Positions 10,038-19,878 of a stretch of DNA of 28,730 nt are shown piece by piece. Source of the stretch: Lindgomyces ingoldianus (Eukaryota > Ascomycota > Dothideomycetes > Pleosporales > Lindgomycetaceae); assembly GCF_010093535.1 (NCBI RefSeq), contig NW_022985216.1:69702-98431 (forward strand). The letters run 5' to 3'. Numbering within the stretch: position 1 is the first letter of the stretch; the number at the start of each line of letters is the position of its first letter. Both the position numbers and the translations under genes were made by a program. The notes beneath the pieces are model-generated. The model did no database searches, was not told where the DNA came from, and saw only the letters and a list, made by a program, of their open reading frames with translations.

Positions 10038-11440
10038 TGTTATTTATATAAAAAAAAAAGTAAGATATATTAATTATAGTTAAAAAATAAGTATATTTTT
10101 TTTAAATAAAATAAGCTTAAGCTTTTAAAAAGCCTATAAAAGCTTTTAGTACTATAAGATTAGTAAGTTACATTTATATAAAGCTTATAAAAGCTTAACA
10201 TATATGCTAGGCTTTATAAAGCCTTTTAAAAGCTTACATGTTACTTCTAGCTTACCTTTATAGTGTGTGTTTAAGAATATGCTTATAACATTATATTACA
10301 TAATCTCTAGGCTAAATTAAGCTGCTATTACTATTACTATTTAAAAGAATCTAGCTGTAAGAGTAGTAGCATAGGTTAACTAAAGTAAGTTCTTACTCTA
10401 GAAATTACTATATATATAAATACAAGCTTTTTATTTAGCAAAATACTTATTCTAATTAAATTTATATATAAATACTTACTTTAGTAAAAGTAGCTTAGAT
10501 ATTACTTTAGTTTATATAATCTCTTTCTAAGTGCTTTTTTAAGTAAAGTAGCTATTTTTTTATACTATAATCTTAAAAGGATTTTTATATAAGTGTTTAT
10601 ATAAATTTTTTTATTTTAAGAGTTTTTTTAAGAGCTTATAAGCTTTTAGTTAAGGCTACCTAAAGAAAGTAGCTATAAAATACACTTTATAAAGTCTTTT
10701 AAGCGCTTTATTATTATAAGTAATAAATGCTTTAAGAAAGTTTATTTAAAGGTTCTTTAGATTAACTAGAGTAATATGCATACTACTTTTTTTTAAGAGT
10801 GTTATAGATATACTTCTGCTTTTTACACTCTTAGGCTTACCTAGGTTATTAGAATCTTACCTCTATATTCTTTAGCTTATATGTGTAGCTAGTTATTAGC
10901 TCTTTTTATTATATATATGTTTAAAGAGTGCTTTACTTACTTTAACTAAAGCTATAAAAGATAATGTTTTAGTGTAAAAAGTAAAAGTTAATTTTTTAAC
11001 TAGTAAGTTAGCTATTTAACTTAATAAGCCTAGTAGATCTACTTTTTTAGTTAAGTGCACTTCTTAAAGATTACTAGTATGCTTGTGCCTACTTTATATA
11101 AGGCGTGTTATAGAGCTATTATAAGCTCTAGCTTAGAAGTTAGCTCTAGAGTAATAAGTGCTATATGTTTATTAAGAACTACATAAATTCTTAGTAACTT
11201 ACTTATTATACTTATTACTTATATAGTTACTTTTACTTTTAAGTGCTAATCTTTTAGCTAGCTAACTTAAGTTTTAATAAGCTTTTTAGTTTTTACACTT
11301 TTAAACTTACACTTTTAAAGCCTTTAATTTAGTATATTACTTTATTACTTATTTAACCTTTAAAGTAGAAGCTTAAAAGCTTTTTATATATTATAAATTT
11401 TACTTTACTTATTAAAAATTTTAAAAATTTTAAAGGTTTT
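10038..11440 (-). pseudogene. Copia reverse transcriptase, N-terminal part, RIP-degraded
   Basis: On the minus strand near 10390-10150 the frame reads TYATTLTARFF, then YNVISIFLN, then VTCKLLKGFIKPSIYVKLL. This is the conserved copia RT series (a 'YDVxxAFLN' box with Asp read as Asn, then 'PxGFxxP' and 'KLxxALYGL'). The segment 10450-11440 upstream should be the integrase-RT linker; it is very AT-rich and I see no motif there. The frame would continue at 8935 across the fold-back insertion. Confidence 0.82.
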
Positions 11441-11449
11441 TTTTTAAAG

Positions 11450-13500
11450 AATTAGTTTATTACTTTTATTTTTATAAAAGTGTGTCTTATTAAAAGCTAT
11501 GTTTTTTATAGTAATTACTTGGTTAAGTAATAAGACTTATATTTTATAAATATTTAAAGCTTTATAGCCTATAAGATATTTTATATAGCCTTATAAAGTT
11601 ACTTTAAAGCTTTGCTTTTAACACCTAGCTGCTTACTCTCTATTAAGTAGGTAAGTGTAACAGCTATATGTGTAAGTTTTATTTTAATTAGGCTTTAAAT
11701 TAGCTGTAGCACTTCTTACTTACTTTAGCTTATAGTATTTAAAGCAGTTAGTAAACTACACGTCTAAGACTTTATTTAGTAAGTGTAAGTTGTATGCATG
11801 CAACAGGCTTATATTGTACAGCTATGTTGCTGCGTCTACTACTTCTAGCTAGAGCTTCTTAGGGAGTCTTAAACTGCTTTTTATTTTAATAAACTTTATA
11901 ATTATCTTTTATCTAGCTCTTTTTATAGCTTTATTTAGCTTATAAGTGTATAGTAAAAAGCTTTTAATATTAATGCTAGATTTCTTTACTTAAAGCTTAT
12001 ACTTTAACTTTTTATACTAAGAGAGTGTAGTAGTGTTATTATTTTACTATATTTTACTAATCTAGAGCTTATATTAATTAAATACTATACTTTTAAAGTT
12101 TTTTATTACTTTTTAGATTTTTAAAAGTGTTTTTACTTAAAAAAAGTAAAAAAAATTTTTACTGCTATATTTATTTTTAATAATTAGTATTTATAAAGCT
12201 CTACTACGCTTTAATAGCATATTAAACATGTTCTATGTAATTCTTTAAAATAGGTAGAGAGCTTGCTTTTTTAGTCTTTTTAATATAATTTGCTTAGTGT
12301 AGGTTATTATGCAGTGCTTATAGTGTACTTACTTTATACTTATTATTTATATGTTTTTTGTGCTTTTAACTAGAGCCTGCAGAGCTTTAGAGCCTAGGTG
12401 TTCTATGTGCATATACTAAAGCTCTTTTAAGTCTAAGCATAAAAATATAGTTTATAAGTGTTAGTAATTTAAAAGAACACTTTACACTAGTAAGTAAAAA
12501 AAGATAGCTTTATATTTAATAAATATAAAGTTATGTTCTTAGTAAAGTGTTATAAGTACTTTATTCTTTTCTAGTATGCTTATGTGTAGTGTATAGTTAA
12601 GTTTTAAATACTATAGTTCTTTTTCTTTTAAATAAGCTTTTAAGATAATATTAATATAAAATTTTTCTACTATAACTACTTTTTATAGTGTAAGATTTTT
12701 TATGCGCTTTTTTTATACTTTATTTAACACTTTTTTAAGCTTTTTAGTTTCTATTTTTTAGATTAAGAATAACTAAGTGCTAGCTTTTACTATATATAAA
12801 CTCTAAGCTTTTTTAAACAACTTAGGTATAAGTAGCTTTATACTATTTACTAAGTGCGTAGCACTTCTATTATCTAGAATTATGCTTATAAAGAGTAAGT
12901 AAGTGTTAAAATTTATAGTTATATGCATCTCTAGTTTTACTAAAAGCGCTAAGTTAATAAGTGTAGTAATAATGCTTTTTAAAAATGCTTGCTTATCTAA
13001 TCCTTTAATAGCTTTTAAAGTAAAAAAGGCTTTATCTAGAATTACATAGCCTTTTTTAAGCAGTATAGCTTTTACTTCTTTATACTATACTTACTTAAGC
13101 CTTTTAAAAAATTTTAATGTGTAGTTTTACTAAGCTTCTTTAGCTTTTTAGTAACTACTAATATAAGGTCTCTACAGTCTGCTGCTTTCTATAAATAATC
13201 AAATTATCTTAAAGCTCTACATAGGCATAAGTAGCCTAATTAGGCTAAAATAAATTAGGCTAAATTATTATCTAATTATGTACTAAGTGTTGTAAATATA
13301 CTTATGCTTTAGTTACTTACATGTAGGGAGTGCTTTTAAAGTATTATTAAAAAGATCTTACTAATTTTCTAAATTATTAAAGGTTTTATACTAAGTGCAC
13401 TAGCTTCTATAACTTTTTAGTGCATAAAGCGCGCCTAGTCTAGTGCAAGCTTTAGAGCTAGGGCGTCTAGGAAGTCTTATGCAGCTAGCTAGCTTTCTAC
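11450..13500 (-). pseudogene. Copia integrase remnant
   Basis: Minus-strand translation near 11960-11800 gives YTYKLNKAIKRAR, then EVVDAAT-LYNISLLHAYN. This is the end of the copia integrase core, where the catalytic Glu (usually in an 'NGxxER' context) is read as Lys. Near 11610-11470 it gives GYIKYLIGYKALNIYKI, then VITIKNIAFNKTHFY, the conserved 'GYLVGY ... RDVxFDE' segment that follows copia integrases. Upstream (12000-13500) should be the core Asp residues and the zinc finger; the frame there is too broken for me to place them. Confidence 0.82.
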
Positions 13501-14179
13501 ATTAAGAATCTTGTATGTCCTTGCCTTAGTGTATAAAAAGTGCTACTACTAGTACTAAGCTTTTAAAGTTATAGTGCTATACTTTACTTTAGTAAAGTAA
13601 GCTTTATACTTTACTTATATAAGATTTTTTATGCTTATGTCTATTAGTGCTAGCTTTTGTTTTAAGGCTTATATAAGTGCCTATAAGGTAGATTAGTTCT
13701 TTAATATAAGCTACATTATTATAGGTCTTAGAAGCTTTAGTGCAACAGTTGCATTAACCTAGTTCTAAATTATCTAAAAACGTGTTATGTAAGAAGCCCA
13801 GTTGCTTAAGTAAGCTTAGTACTTAGTAATATTAGTTTAGTACTATATATTAGCCTTCTCTAAAAAGTTCTTAGCAGTAATTACTTTAAGTGTAGGCATC
13901 TTTAGAGCGCTGTCTATAGGATTTAGAGCGTCTAGTCTATCTAGATTAATTATATTCTATAGGTTTTTGCTAAAAGCATAGAACTAGAGCTAGATAAACT
14001 AGAGAGGCTAGCTTGCGTAGTCTTTAAGCTAGTATACTCCTGTTAGAAGAGAAGCATTTTAATTAGCTATAACATAGGCTTTAAAAGTAATAAGAATTAA
14101 TAAAAATAAAAAATAAAGCTTTTAAAAAGCTTTTGCTAGCGCTATAGTTATATAAAAAGAATTATTCTAGGTTTTTAAA
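13500..14179 (-). pseudogene. Copia 5' coding region (gag/protease position), unresolved
   Basis: By element order this should hold gag and protease. It keeps several less mutated patches (13420-13530, 13730-13810, 13890-14040) but I recognise no CCHC knuckle or protease motif. Called on position only. Confidence 0.4.
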
Positions 14180-14195
14180 GCGCTAGGCCTATAAC
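14180..14195 (-). other. Copia primer-binding site, half-tRNA(iMet) type
   Basis: The minus strand directly after the 5' LTR reads GTTATAGGCCTAGCGC. Allowing G-to-A and C-to-T changes, this matches the anticodon-arm complement of initiator tRNA-Met (GTTATGGGCCCAG...) that Drosophila copia and many fungal copia elements use as primer. This supports the family call and the minus-strand orientation. Confidence 0.7.
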
Positions 14196-14392
14196 TGTAG
14201 AGGATAAAATAGCCTAGCAGTAGCTGTTTAGAAGATTAGATAAAGTAACTCTGCTATCTAAGAGAGCTAAGGGCTCTCCTTATATACACTAAGCTTTAGA
14301 ACATAATATCTCTAGATCCCGAGCTGCGTCCCAGGCTCTGAGCCCTAGTCCCAGGCTCTAAGCCCCAGCTAAGGCTCTTAGTATACGCGACA
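14196..14392 (-). repeat. Copia 5' LTR (197 bp)
   Basis: Pairs with 745-922. It contains one extra 19-base unit of the GGCTCT-AGCCC-AG tandem motif near 14335-14380. The right (outer) end retains C/G bases lost in the other LTR. It is followed by the GTTAT target duplication. Confidence 0.92.
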
Positions 14393-14397
14393 GTTAT

Positions 14398-14990
14398 ATA
14401 TTAAGTTCTAATTTAAGTTATTTAAGGCTTTAATAAAGTTAATATCTTTTTACTAAGTTTTAAAATAGTTAAGAAGCTTAGTAAAAGTTTAATTTTTTTA
14501 ATTTACATTTTTAATCTTTTACTTAGCTAAATTTTCTTTTTTTAAGTATATCTAAGAAAGCCTAACAGCATTTTCTTTATAAAGCCTTAGTGTAATTAAG
14601 TTAAGTAGTTAACTATAAAAATTACACATACTACCTTATTCTAATAGTTGTAAGGGTCCTCCCCTAAGTAGGGCTAGCAGAACTCTACTTATAATACTGT
14701 ATTTAAGAAGACTTAAAAGTTTTAAATATATTGTTTAAAGCTTTTAATATATACTTATAGTTACTTATAAAACTTTCTTTTAAACTTTAAAGGCAAGTTA
14801 GGCTTAAGTAACTGTAGCTTAAAAGGGGTGCCTATAGGAGCAGCTGTCCTAGGTAGGAATAATAAGGGTTAGCTAGTAGCTGTCTATACAGAGGCTGCTA
14901 GCCCTAGCTCTATAGAGGTTAAGTTATTATAGAGGGAGTTGTAAGGCTTTTAAAAAGATTATAATTATTTTTTTAATTAGTCTCTTTAAA
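14398..14990 (-). pseudogene. Gypsy-3 gag remnant
   Basis: The minus-strand frame contains a stretch resembling the capsid part of Ty3/gypsy gag (near 14800-14650: PLKFKRKFYK, then VYIKSFKQYI, then EFC-PYLGEDPYNY-NKVV, with stops at expected Trp or Gln positions). The copia insertion separates it from the protease remnant at 92-739. The A/T homopolymer run at 14985-15030 marks its upstream side, and no LTR of this element is visible in the window. Confidence is limited because gag is poorly conserved. Confidence 0.5.
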
Positions 14991-15092
14991 AAAAAAAAAA
15001 TTTTTTTATTTTATTTTTTACTTTTTTTCTTAGTTTTATTTATTAGATCTTAGCATTTAGTAAGGGTTAGAGTTAGTCACCTTATGTGTTTC

Positions 15093-15169
15093 TGTTGCGT
15101 TTGCTAAAAGGTCAACCTTCTAGCTAGCACAGCAGAAGGATATATATAGACGGATAGCTGTACGCGACA
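15093..15169. mobile_element. 77-bp LTR-like insertion with exact 5-bp duplication
   Basis: Begins TGTTGCG and ends CGCGACA, with GTTTC on both sides (15088-15092 and 15170-15174). The empty site is visible in copies X2 (about 18866) and X3 (about 28268), so this is a true insertion. It keeps C and G bases and carries a TATATATAGA stretch (15141-15150). The termini and TSD length fit a solo LTR of a very short (SMART/TRIM-like) retroelement; a small inverted-repeat element is the alternative. Its ends resemble those of the copia LTR (TGTCGCG). Confidence 0.75.
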
Positions 15170-15310
15170 GTTTCTTATATTCTTTTTTTAAAAAAATGTA
15201 TACCTAATATAAGTGCACCTTTATGCTAATTTGCATGCAGTTTGCTCTAGCATGCGTTGTGTTAAACATGTTTAAATTATAGTTAGTTGCGTCTGTTCCA
15301 CCTCTCTAGC

Positions 15311-15370
15311 CACATCGGTGTGTCGGGGATTGGCATCAGCCGCATCAGTGTGTTGAGGATTGGCAGTTGC
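15311..15370 (+). repeat. 30-bp minisatellite, two units (X1)
   Basis: Units CACATCGGTGTGTCGGGGAT.. (15311-15340) and a variant (15341-15370) whose last bases run into the truncated Fot1 end TTGC.CACACCTGAG. Other copies: 19003-19083, 20687-20746, 21716-21805, 28409-28528. Confidence 0.88.
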
Positions 15371-15765
15371 TTGCACACCTGAGTTGCTTACTTTTGCGAA
15401 GACTACACGACAACAATCTTTATTATGGCCTATAACAACCTACTCTAGCACTATAGAGTATAGTACAGCCTAGAATATTATTTAGATACTACTTCTACTT
15501 CTTGCTTACACGTTTGCGCGTTATGCCTAGTCTAATTGCACTATTTGCAGCGCCTTTAGGATTACTTATCTACTTTAGCTTACACCTGCTTCTTTGCCTT
15601 TTTCTTATTACTACGCGCTTTAAACTTATTTTAAGCTGTTAAGAGTAAGCCTTTTTAAATATAGCTACTTTATTAGCTGCTTAAAGCTTAGTAATTTCTT
15701 ATTACGCTAATACTAGCTTATGTGTAATTATTGCTGCTCTTTGTAAGGCTTTTTTTTTAGAGGCA
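15361..15765 (-). pseudogene. Fot1-like transposase C-terminal fragment and truncated terminal repeat (X1)
   Basis: Matches the end of the Fot1-like elements (18698 backwards, 24630 forwards): the terminal repeat minus its outer ~20 bases, the 3' untranslated part, and the transposase tail. On the minus strand the tail contains a basic lysine-rich stretch and a knuckle-like RHNAQTCKQEVEVV near 15540-15480. Homology stops near 15765, where the sequence changes to a segment absent from the Fot1 copies. Confidence 0.82.
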
Positions 15766-15850
15766 TTACCCCTCTAGAACCCTCTCTATACGTAAAGCTA
15801 CTTGCAACACAACTAATATCTACTAGGGATTGTTGCCTGCTGCTGTAATC

Positions 15851-15953
15851 TACTGTAGTTTGCCTTAATTTGCTGCAATTTGCTGCAATTTGCTGTAATT
15901 TGCTATAGTTTACTGCAATTTGCTATAGTTTGCTATAATTTACTACAATTTAC
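15851..15953. repeat. 10-bp tandem repeat TTTGCTGCAA-type (X1)
   Basis: About ten imperfect units of TTTGCTGCAA / TTTGCTATAG. The same array in X2 (19879-20069) has about twice as many units. Confidence 0.8.
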
Positions 15954-16114
15954 TTTATGCATTTTCTAAGACTGCTAGGTAATCTCTTACTAACACTTCT
16001 AGGCATTAGCCTATTATATTTAAACAGCAGTTAAAGAAGCTAAACTAGCAGTTATACAAGTAAAATAGCTTGTTAAGGTATTACACGTACTACATTAATC
16101 TTTGCAGCAATAGA

Positions 16115-16138
16115 GAGGCAGAGGCAGAGGCAGAAGCA
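16115..16138. repeat. GAGGCA hexamer repeat, four units (X1)
   Basis: Three GAGGCA units and one GAAGCA. X2 has eleven units at the equivalent place (20233-20298). The flanking sequence is otherwise alike, so the length difference is a replication-slippage polymorphism between copies. Confidence 0.85.
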
Positions 16139-16522
16139 GCGCTAGAGCTCTCTAGCACTCTAAGAAATTTCTGTAGAGGTAATAAACTACACAAGCTACA
16201 GCTCTATAACTAAACCTTTAATGCTAAAATAATTAAATTAAAAATATTAGGTAGAAGTATTAGGCGTAGCGTGGTAGTATTAGGTAGTAAAAGGAATAGG
16301 TGCAACGCTAAAGAACGCAAAGTGCAAAGAAAAGAAAGACTGTTATAAAAGAAAAAACACGTTAAAAGCTAGAGCTAGAATGTGTTCTCTTAATTATAGC
16401 TAATAATTAACTAATTTCTAAATAACTAATCTTAAATTTATATAAACCTTTAGTTTTTAAAAAAGAAATTTTACTAAATTAATTAAAGCTAAGAATTAGC
16501 TAGCTATTATTTACTTTTAAGT

Positions 16523-16832
16523 ATTACTTTACTTATAAGGTTACTTTATAATAAGTAATTTAGTTATATATAAAGTTTTTAGCTTAGCGCTTATATACTT
16601 TTCTAAAAAAAGTAAAATAACCTATATTTAATAGCTATAAAAAGTGTAATAAGTAAAAAAGTATATAAAGAGTAATAATAGTACTATCTTTATAGTACTA
16701 CTAAAAATAAAGTAAGTTATTAGTAAAGCTTACTATTCTTAATATGTTTAAGTTTATAAAATATAAGGTTAAGTAAAATCTTTTTTTTAAAACATACTAG
16801 TTAGTTATAATCTTTTTAAATAAACTTTAGTA
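16523..16832 (-). pseudogene. Internal fragment of a Fot1-like transposase plus unassigned DNA
   Basis: 16550-16725 matches 25370-25545 of the minus-strand Fot1-like element in the same orientation, covering the region around the third catalytic residue. Together with the 3' fragment at 15361-15765 it suggests a Fot1 copy whose middle was replaced by the 15766-16522 segment. The remaining ~110 bases to 16832 show nothing recognisable. Confidence 0.65.
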
Positions 16833-18698
16833 ATGTACTTTATAGGCAAGTTGCTTACACACCTAAGTTGCTTACTTTTGCTAAGACCTTACTACACTAC
16901 CCTTTTTACACTAATGTATTTCTAATAACACTACTTAAACATGTTAAAGAAACATTAGATGCAGCTTACACTTTAAGCTTTTAAATAAAACATAACACTT
17001 TTTAACTAACGCGCTGCAGCTATTTATAAAGTCTTTTAAAAGATAATAAGTAACTAACGTACTAGACAACCTTTCTAAGCTAATTATATAGCTAACTTAT
17101 AAAAGCTAGATAATAATAAAGAGTAGGTAATTATTTAGCACATACTTAAGCTAGATGCGCAAGGATTTCCCCCCTAGCTAGTAGCTGTAGCTAATATAGC
17201 TAACTTTTTATACACTAAGCATAAGATAAGCTATATTAGCATAAACTAGCTTAATATATTTGTTAAGTGTTAGTTAAAGCTTAAAGTAAAGTTTAAGCGT
17301 AAGTACAACTATAAAAAAGCCTTTTATAAAATTTTTATAGTAATTTAAAGCTAGTTTAACCTTATAAAAAATATTAAAGCTAAGTATAGCATTTAAGATA
17401 ATAACATATATAACTTTAATAAAATAAAGTTTATAAGAGGCTAAATATCTACTAGAGTAGTTGTTATAGGTTTAGAGAGATAAGAACAGGTAAAAGCAGT
17501 CTAGCTAGGTAACTAGAAGTAGACAACAGCTATCTAGGGTATTAATGCTAAAAAGTAGGCTATTTTACTTTTTATTATCTTTTAGAGTAGCAACTACTTT
17601 TTAAACTAGTATAAAAAGAAAAATCTACTTTAGAATTAATTTATTATAATCTCTAAGCGCAGCTAGACTACTAATTAGCTTAGTCTAGACTAGTTAAAGC
17701 ACTTTAATGTGCATATAAAGAAGTGTACTATTAGCAGCTACTGTCTGCTAGTTATTAACAGCTATAAGAGCTATAACTTACTTTATTTCTAGTAATACTA
17801 TAAGAATAATAAAATTATTACTATTTATATACTTTTTTACTTATTACACCTTTTATAACTACTTAATGTAGGTTGTTTTACTCCTTTAAAAAAGGTGTAT
17901 AAGTGCTAAGCTAAAAACTTTATGCGCAACTAGATTACTTATATTATAAAAATAAAGTTCTTACTATGCTTTAAAGCAGCCTATAATGCTATAATTACTT
18001 TTAGTAATATTTAAAAAGAGTTCTAAAGCGCTAGATTAGTTCCTTTTAACCTATAATAAGTTATAATAGGCTTTAATATAAAGTTGCGCACTCTATTACT
18101 ACTACTACTTATATATAATAAGCCTTAGTAGTTGTAAACCTTAAGTAATACTTTAAAACTTAGGTTATAATTAATGCTTATAAAGACAAAGATTTAGAAG
18201 TATATAAATAGTTTACTAACTTTTATAGTTAAGGTGTTTAAAAAGGTTTTAAAAGGGGCAGTAATAATTACGCATAAGCTAGTATTAGTATAAGAAGAAA
18301 TTACTAAGCTTTAAGTAGCTAATAAGGCTACTATGTAACATAAATTACATAAAAAAAAGTAGATTAAGGCAGAAAAGACCTTAATAATTTAGAAAGGCCT
18401 GCGCTTAACAGCTCTAAAGGAGTTTAAAGCGCGCAGTAACAGGAAGAAGGCAAAGAAGCAGGTGTAAGCTAAAGTAGGTAAGCTATCCTAAAGGCGCTAT
18501 AGACAGTGCAATTAGACTAGGCATAACACGCAAACATGTAAGTAAGAAGTAGAAGTAGTATCTAAATAATATTCTAGGCTGTACTGTACTATATAGTGCT
18601 AGAGTGGGTTGTTATAGGCTATAATAGAGTTTGTTAGGGTGGGGTCTTGGCAAAAGTGAGCGACTCAGGTGTGTGAGCAACTCGCCTATAAAGTACGT
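16833..18698 (+). mobile_element. Full-length Fot1-like (Tc1/mariner, pogo-type) DNA transposon, 1,866 bp
   Basis: Ends are inverted repeats of the form A(C/T)GTACTTTATAGGC.AGTTGCT, flanked by TA (16831-16832, 18699-18700). The same ends bound the copy at 24611-26473 (1,863 bp) and the fold-back at 8936-10035. It contains one degraded transposase gene on the plus strand. Length, TA target and CENP-B/DDE-type transposase all fit the fungal Fot1/pogo group. RIP changes make it non-autonomous. The right end is less mutated than the left. Confidence 0.92.
16950..18560 (+). pseudogene. Fot1-like DDE transposase, catalytic triad destroyed
   Basis: N-terminal part (about 16950-17300) resembles the CENP-B-type DNA-binding region (AAAIYKVF; LDAQGFPP; FVKC-LKLKVKFKRKYNYK). 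The DDE core reads YNFNKIKF at 17409-17432, then LVINSYKSYN near 17748-17777 and LNVGCFTPLKK near 17862-17894. The three catalytic Asp codons are all Asn: 17418-17420, 17757-17759 and 17865-17867. The frame between the first and last is unbroken by indels, and 35 residues lie between the second and third (DD35D). The C-terminus has a basic region and a knuckle-like CN-TRHNTQTCK (about 18508-18540). Stops are at expected Trp/Gln codons. The start codon is uncertain. Confidence 0.9.
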
Positions 18699-19002
18699 TA
18701 ACGCTTTTTTTTATTACTTTATTAGCAGAGCTTGCGCTGCTTATTATATTCGGGTTTGCAGAACGAAAAGTTGAGCAGAATCTCCTCTTTTAGACGCGCT
18801 AATTAGTTAGAATTTCTTTAGATAAACCCTAGTAACGCTATTTCTCTGTCACCTTACGTATTTCTTACATTCTTTTTTTAAAAAAAAACGTATACCTAAT
18901 ATAAGTGCACCTTTCTATTAATTTGCACACAGTTTGCTCTAGCATGCGTTGTGTAAAACATGTTTAAAGTATAGTTAGTTGCGTCTGTTCCGCCTCTCTA
19001 GC

Positions 19003-19083
19003 CACATCAGTGTGTCAGGGATTAGCATCAGCCACATTAGTGTGTTAGGGATTAGCATTAGTGTGTTAGAGATTAGCAGTTGC
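19003..19083 (+). repeat. 30-bp minisatellite, about 2.7 units (X2)
   Basis: One full unit CACATCAGTGTGTCAGGGAT.. (19003-19032), a second cut to 26 bases and a third of about 25 bases that ends in GCAGTTGC and leads into the truncated Fot1 end, exactly as in X1 and X3. Confidence 0.85.
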
Positions 19084-19104
19084 TTACACACCTAAGTTGC
19101 TTAC

Positions 19105-19414
19105 TGTTAGATTAAAGCACTATTTCTAGGCTTCCTAAGATAAATAATGGGTTTAGATACAATGTATAGGATGATGATTGATTGTATTGTTTATTTAATG
19201 CTTTTTGTGCTCTGCTTGTGTTGCTTGGCTTTTGTTTTTCCAGCCTGAGTCCCTCGCGCACTAGCCCTATGCGCGACCAGCTTGCAACATGCTGCAATTT
19301 GCTGCAACATGCAGCAATTTGCAGCAACATACTGTTCAAGCTTATTGCTCGTACTATGTAGCAGCTTTTGTCCAGCGTTCCTCCTGTCTTGACAGTAGGT
19401 GCGCATATCTAACA
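19105..19414. mobile_element. Solo LTR, family C (310 bp), in X2
   Basis: Begins TGTTAGATT and ends ATCTAACA, with CTTAC on both sides (19100-19104 and 19415-19419). The uninterrupted site is visible in X1 and in the Fot1 ends. It matches 22719-23029 (inverted) and 28538-28730 (cut by the window edge). It contains an inverted pattern of GCTGCAA / TTGCAGC words near 19288-19332. Minus-strand open frames here (75 and 74 codons) are in different frames over a repeat, and I do not call them genes. Mildly RIP-mutated. Confidence 0.92.
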
Positions 19415-19419
19415 CTTAC

Positions 19420-19770
19420 TTTTGCTAAGACCACACCACAACAAACTTTATTATAGCCTATAACAACCCGCTCTGGCACTATAGAGTACAGTACAGCCTA
19501 GAATATTATTTAGATACTACTTATACTTCTTGCTTACACGTTTGCGCGTTATGCCCAGTCTAATTGCGCTGTCCACAGCGCCTTTAGAACTGCTTACCTA
19601 CTTTAGCTTGCACCTGCTTCTTTGCCTTCTTCCTGTCACTGCGCGCCCTAACCTCCTTTAAAACTGTTAAGCGCAGGCCTTTCTAAATGTAGCTGCCTTA
19701 TTAGCTGCTTAAAGCTTAGTAATTTCCTATTACGCTAACACTAGCTTATGCACAATTATTGCTGCCCTTT
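19420..19770 (-). pseudogene. Fot1-like transposase C-terminal fragment (X2)
   Basis: Continues the truncated Fot1 end after the solo LTR. The minus strand encodes the transposase tail (basic stretch, then a knuckle-like sequence near 19570-19535) as in X1 and the full elements. Many C and G bases are retained, so this copy is closer to the unmutated state than either full-length Fot1 copy. Homology ends near 19770. Confidence 0.82.
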
Positions 19771-19878
19771 TTAAGACTTTTTTTCTAGAGGCATTACCTC
19801 TCTAGAACCCTCTCTATACGTAGAGCTACTTGCAACACAACTAATATCTACTAGGGATTGCTGCCTGCTGCTGTAATC

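Larger units (their letters stand above)
745..14392 (-). mobile_element. Ty1/copia LTR retrotransposon, RIP-inactivated, carrying three nested insertions
   Basis: LTRs at 745-922 and 14196-14392 begin TGTAGAGG and end in ACA on the plus strand. The 5-bp duplication GTTAT lies at 740-744 and 14393-14397. The coding order on the minus strand is integrase (about 13400-11450), reverse transcriptase (10420-10038 and 8935-8600) and RNase H (8470-8040). That integrase-before-RT order marks Ty1/copia. A half-tRNA-type primer site lies at 14180-14195. Insertions of gypsy-1 (990-6652), a solo LTR (7619-7862) and a fold-back element (8936-10035) bring it to 13.6 kb; without them it is about 6.6 kb. The frame is broken everywhere by stops of the RIP type. 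Confidence 0.92.
15075..16522. repeat. Composite repeat X, copy X1 (left end missing)
   Basis: Matches copy X2 from about 18850 to 20660. The order of parts is: AT-rich leader module (15075-15310), two 30-bp minisatellite units (15311-15370), a truncated Fot1-like 3' end (to about 15765, inverted), a segment absent from the Fot1 copies with 10-bp and 6-bp tandem repeats (15766-16522). The first ~130 bases seen in X2 and X3, including the terminal palindrome, are missing. A 77-bp LTR-like insertion (15093-15169) interrupts the leader. Confidence 0.8.
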
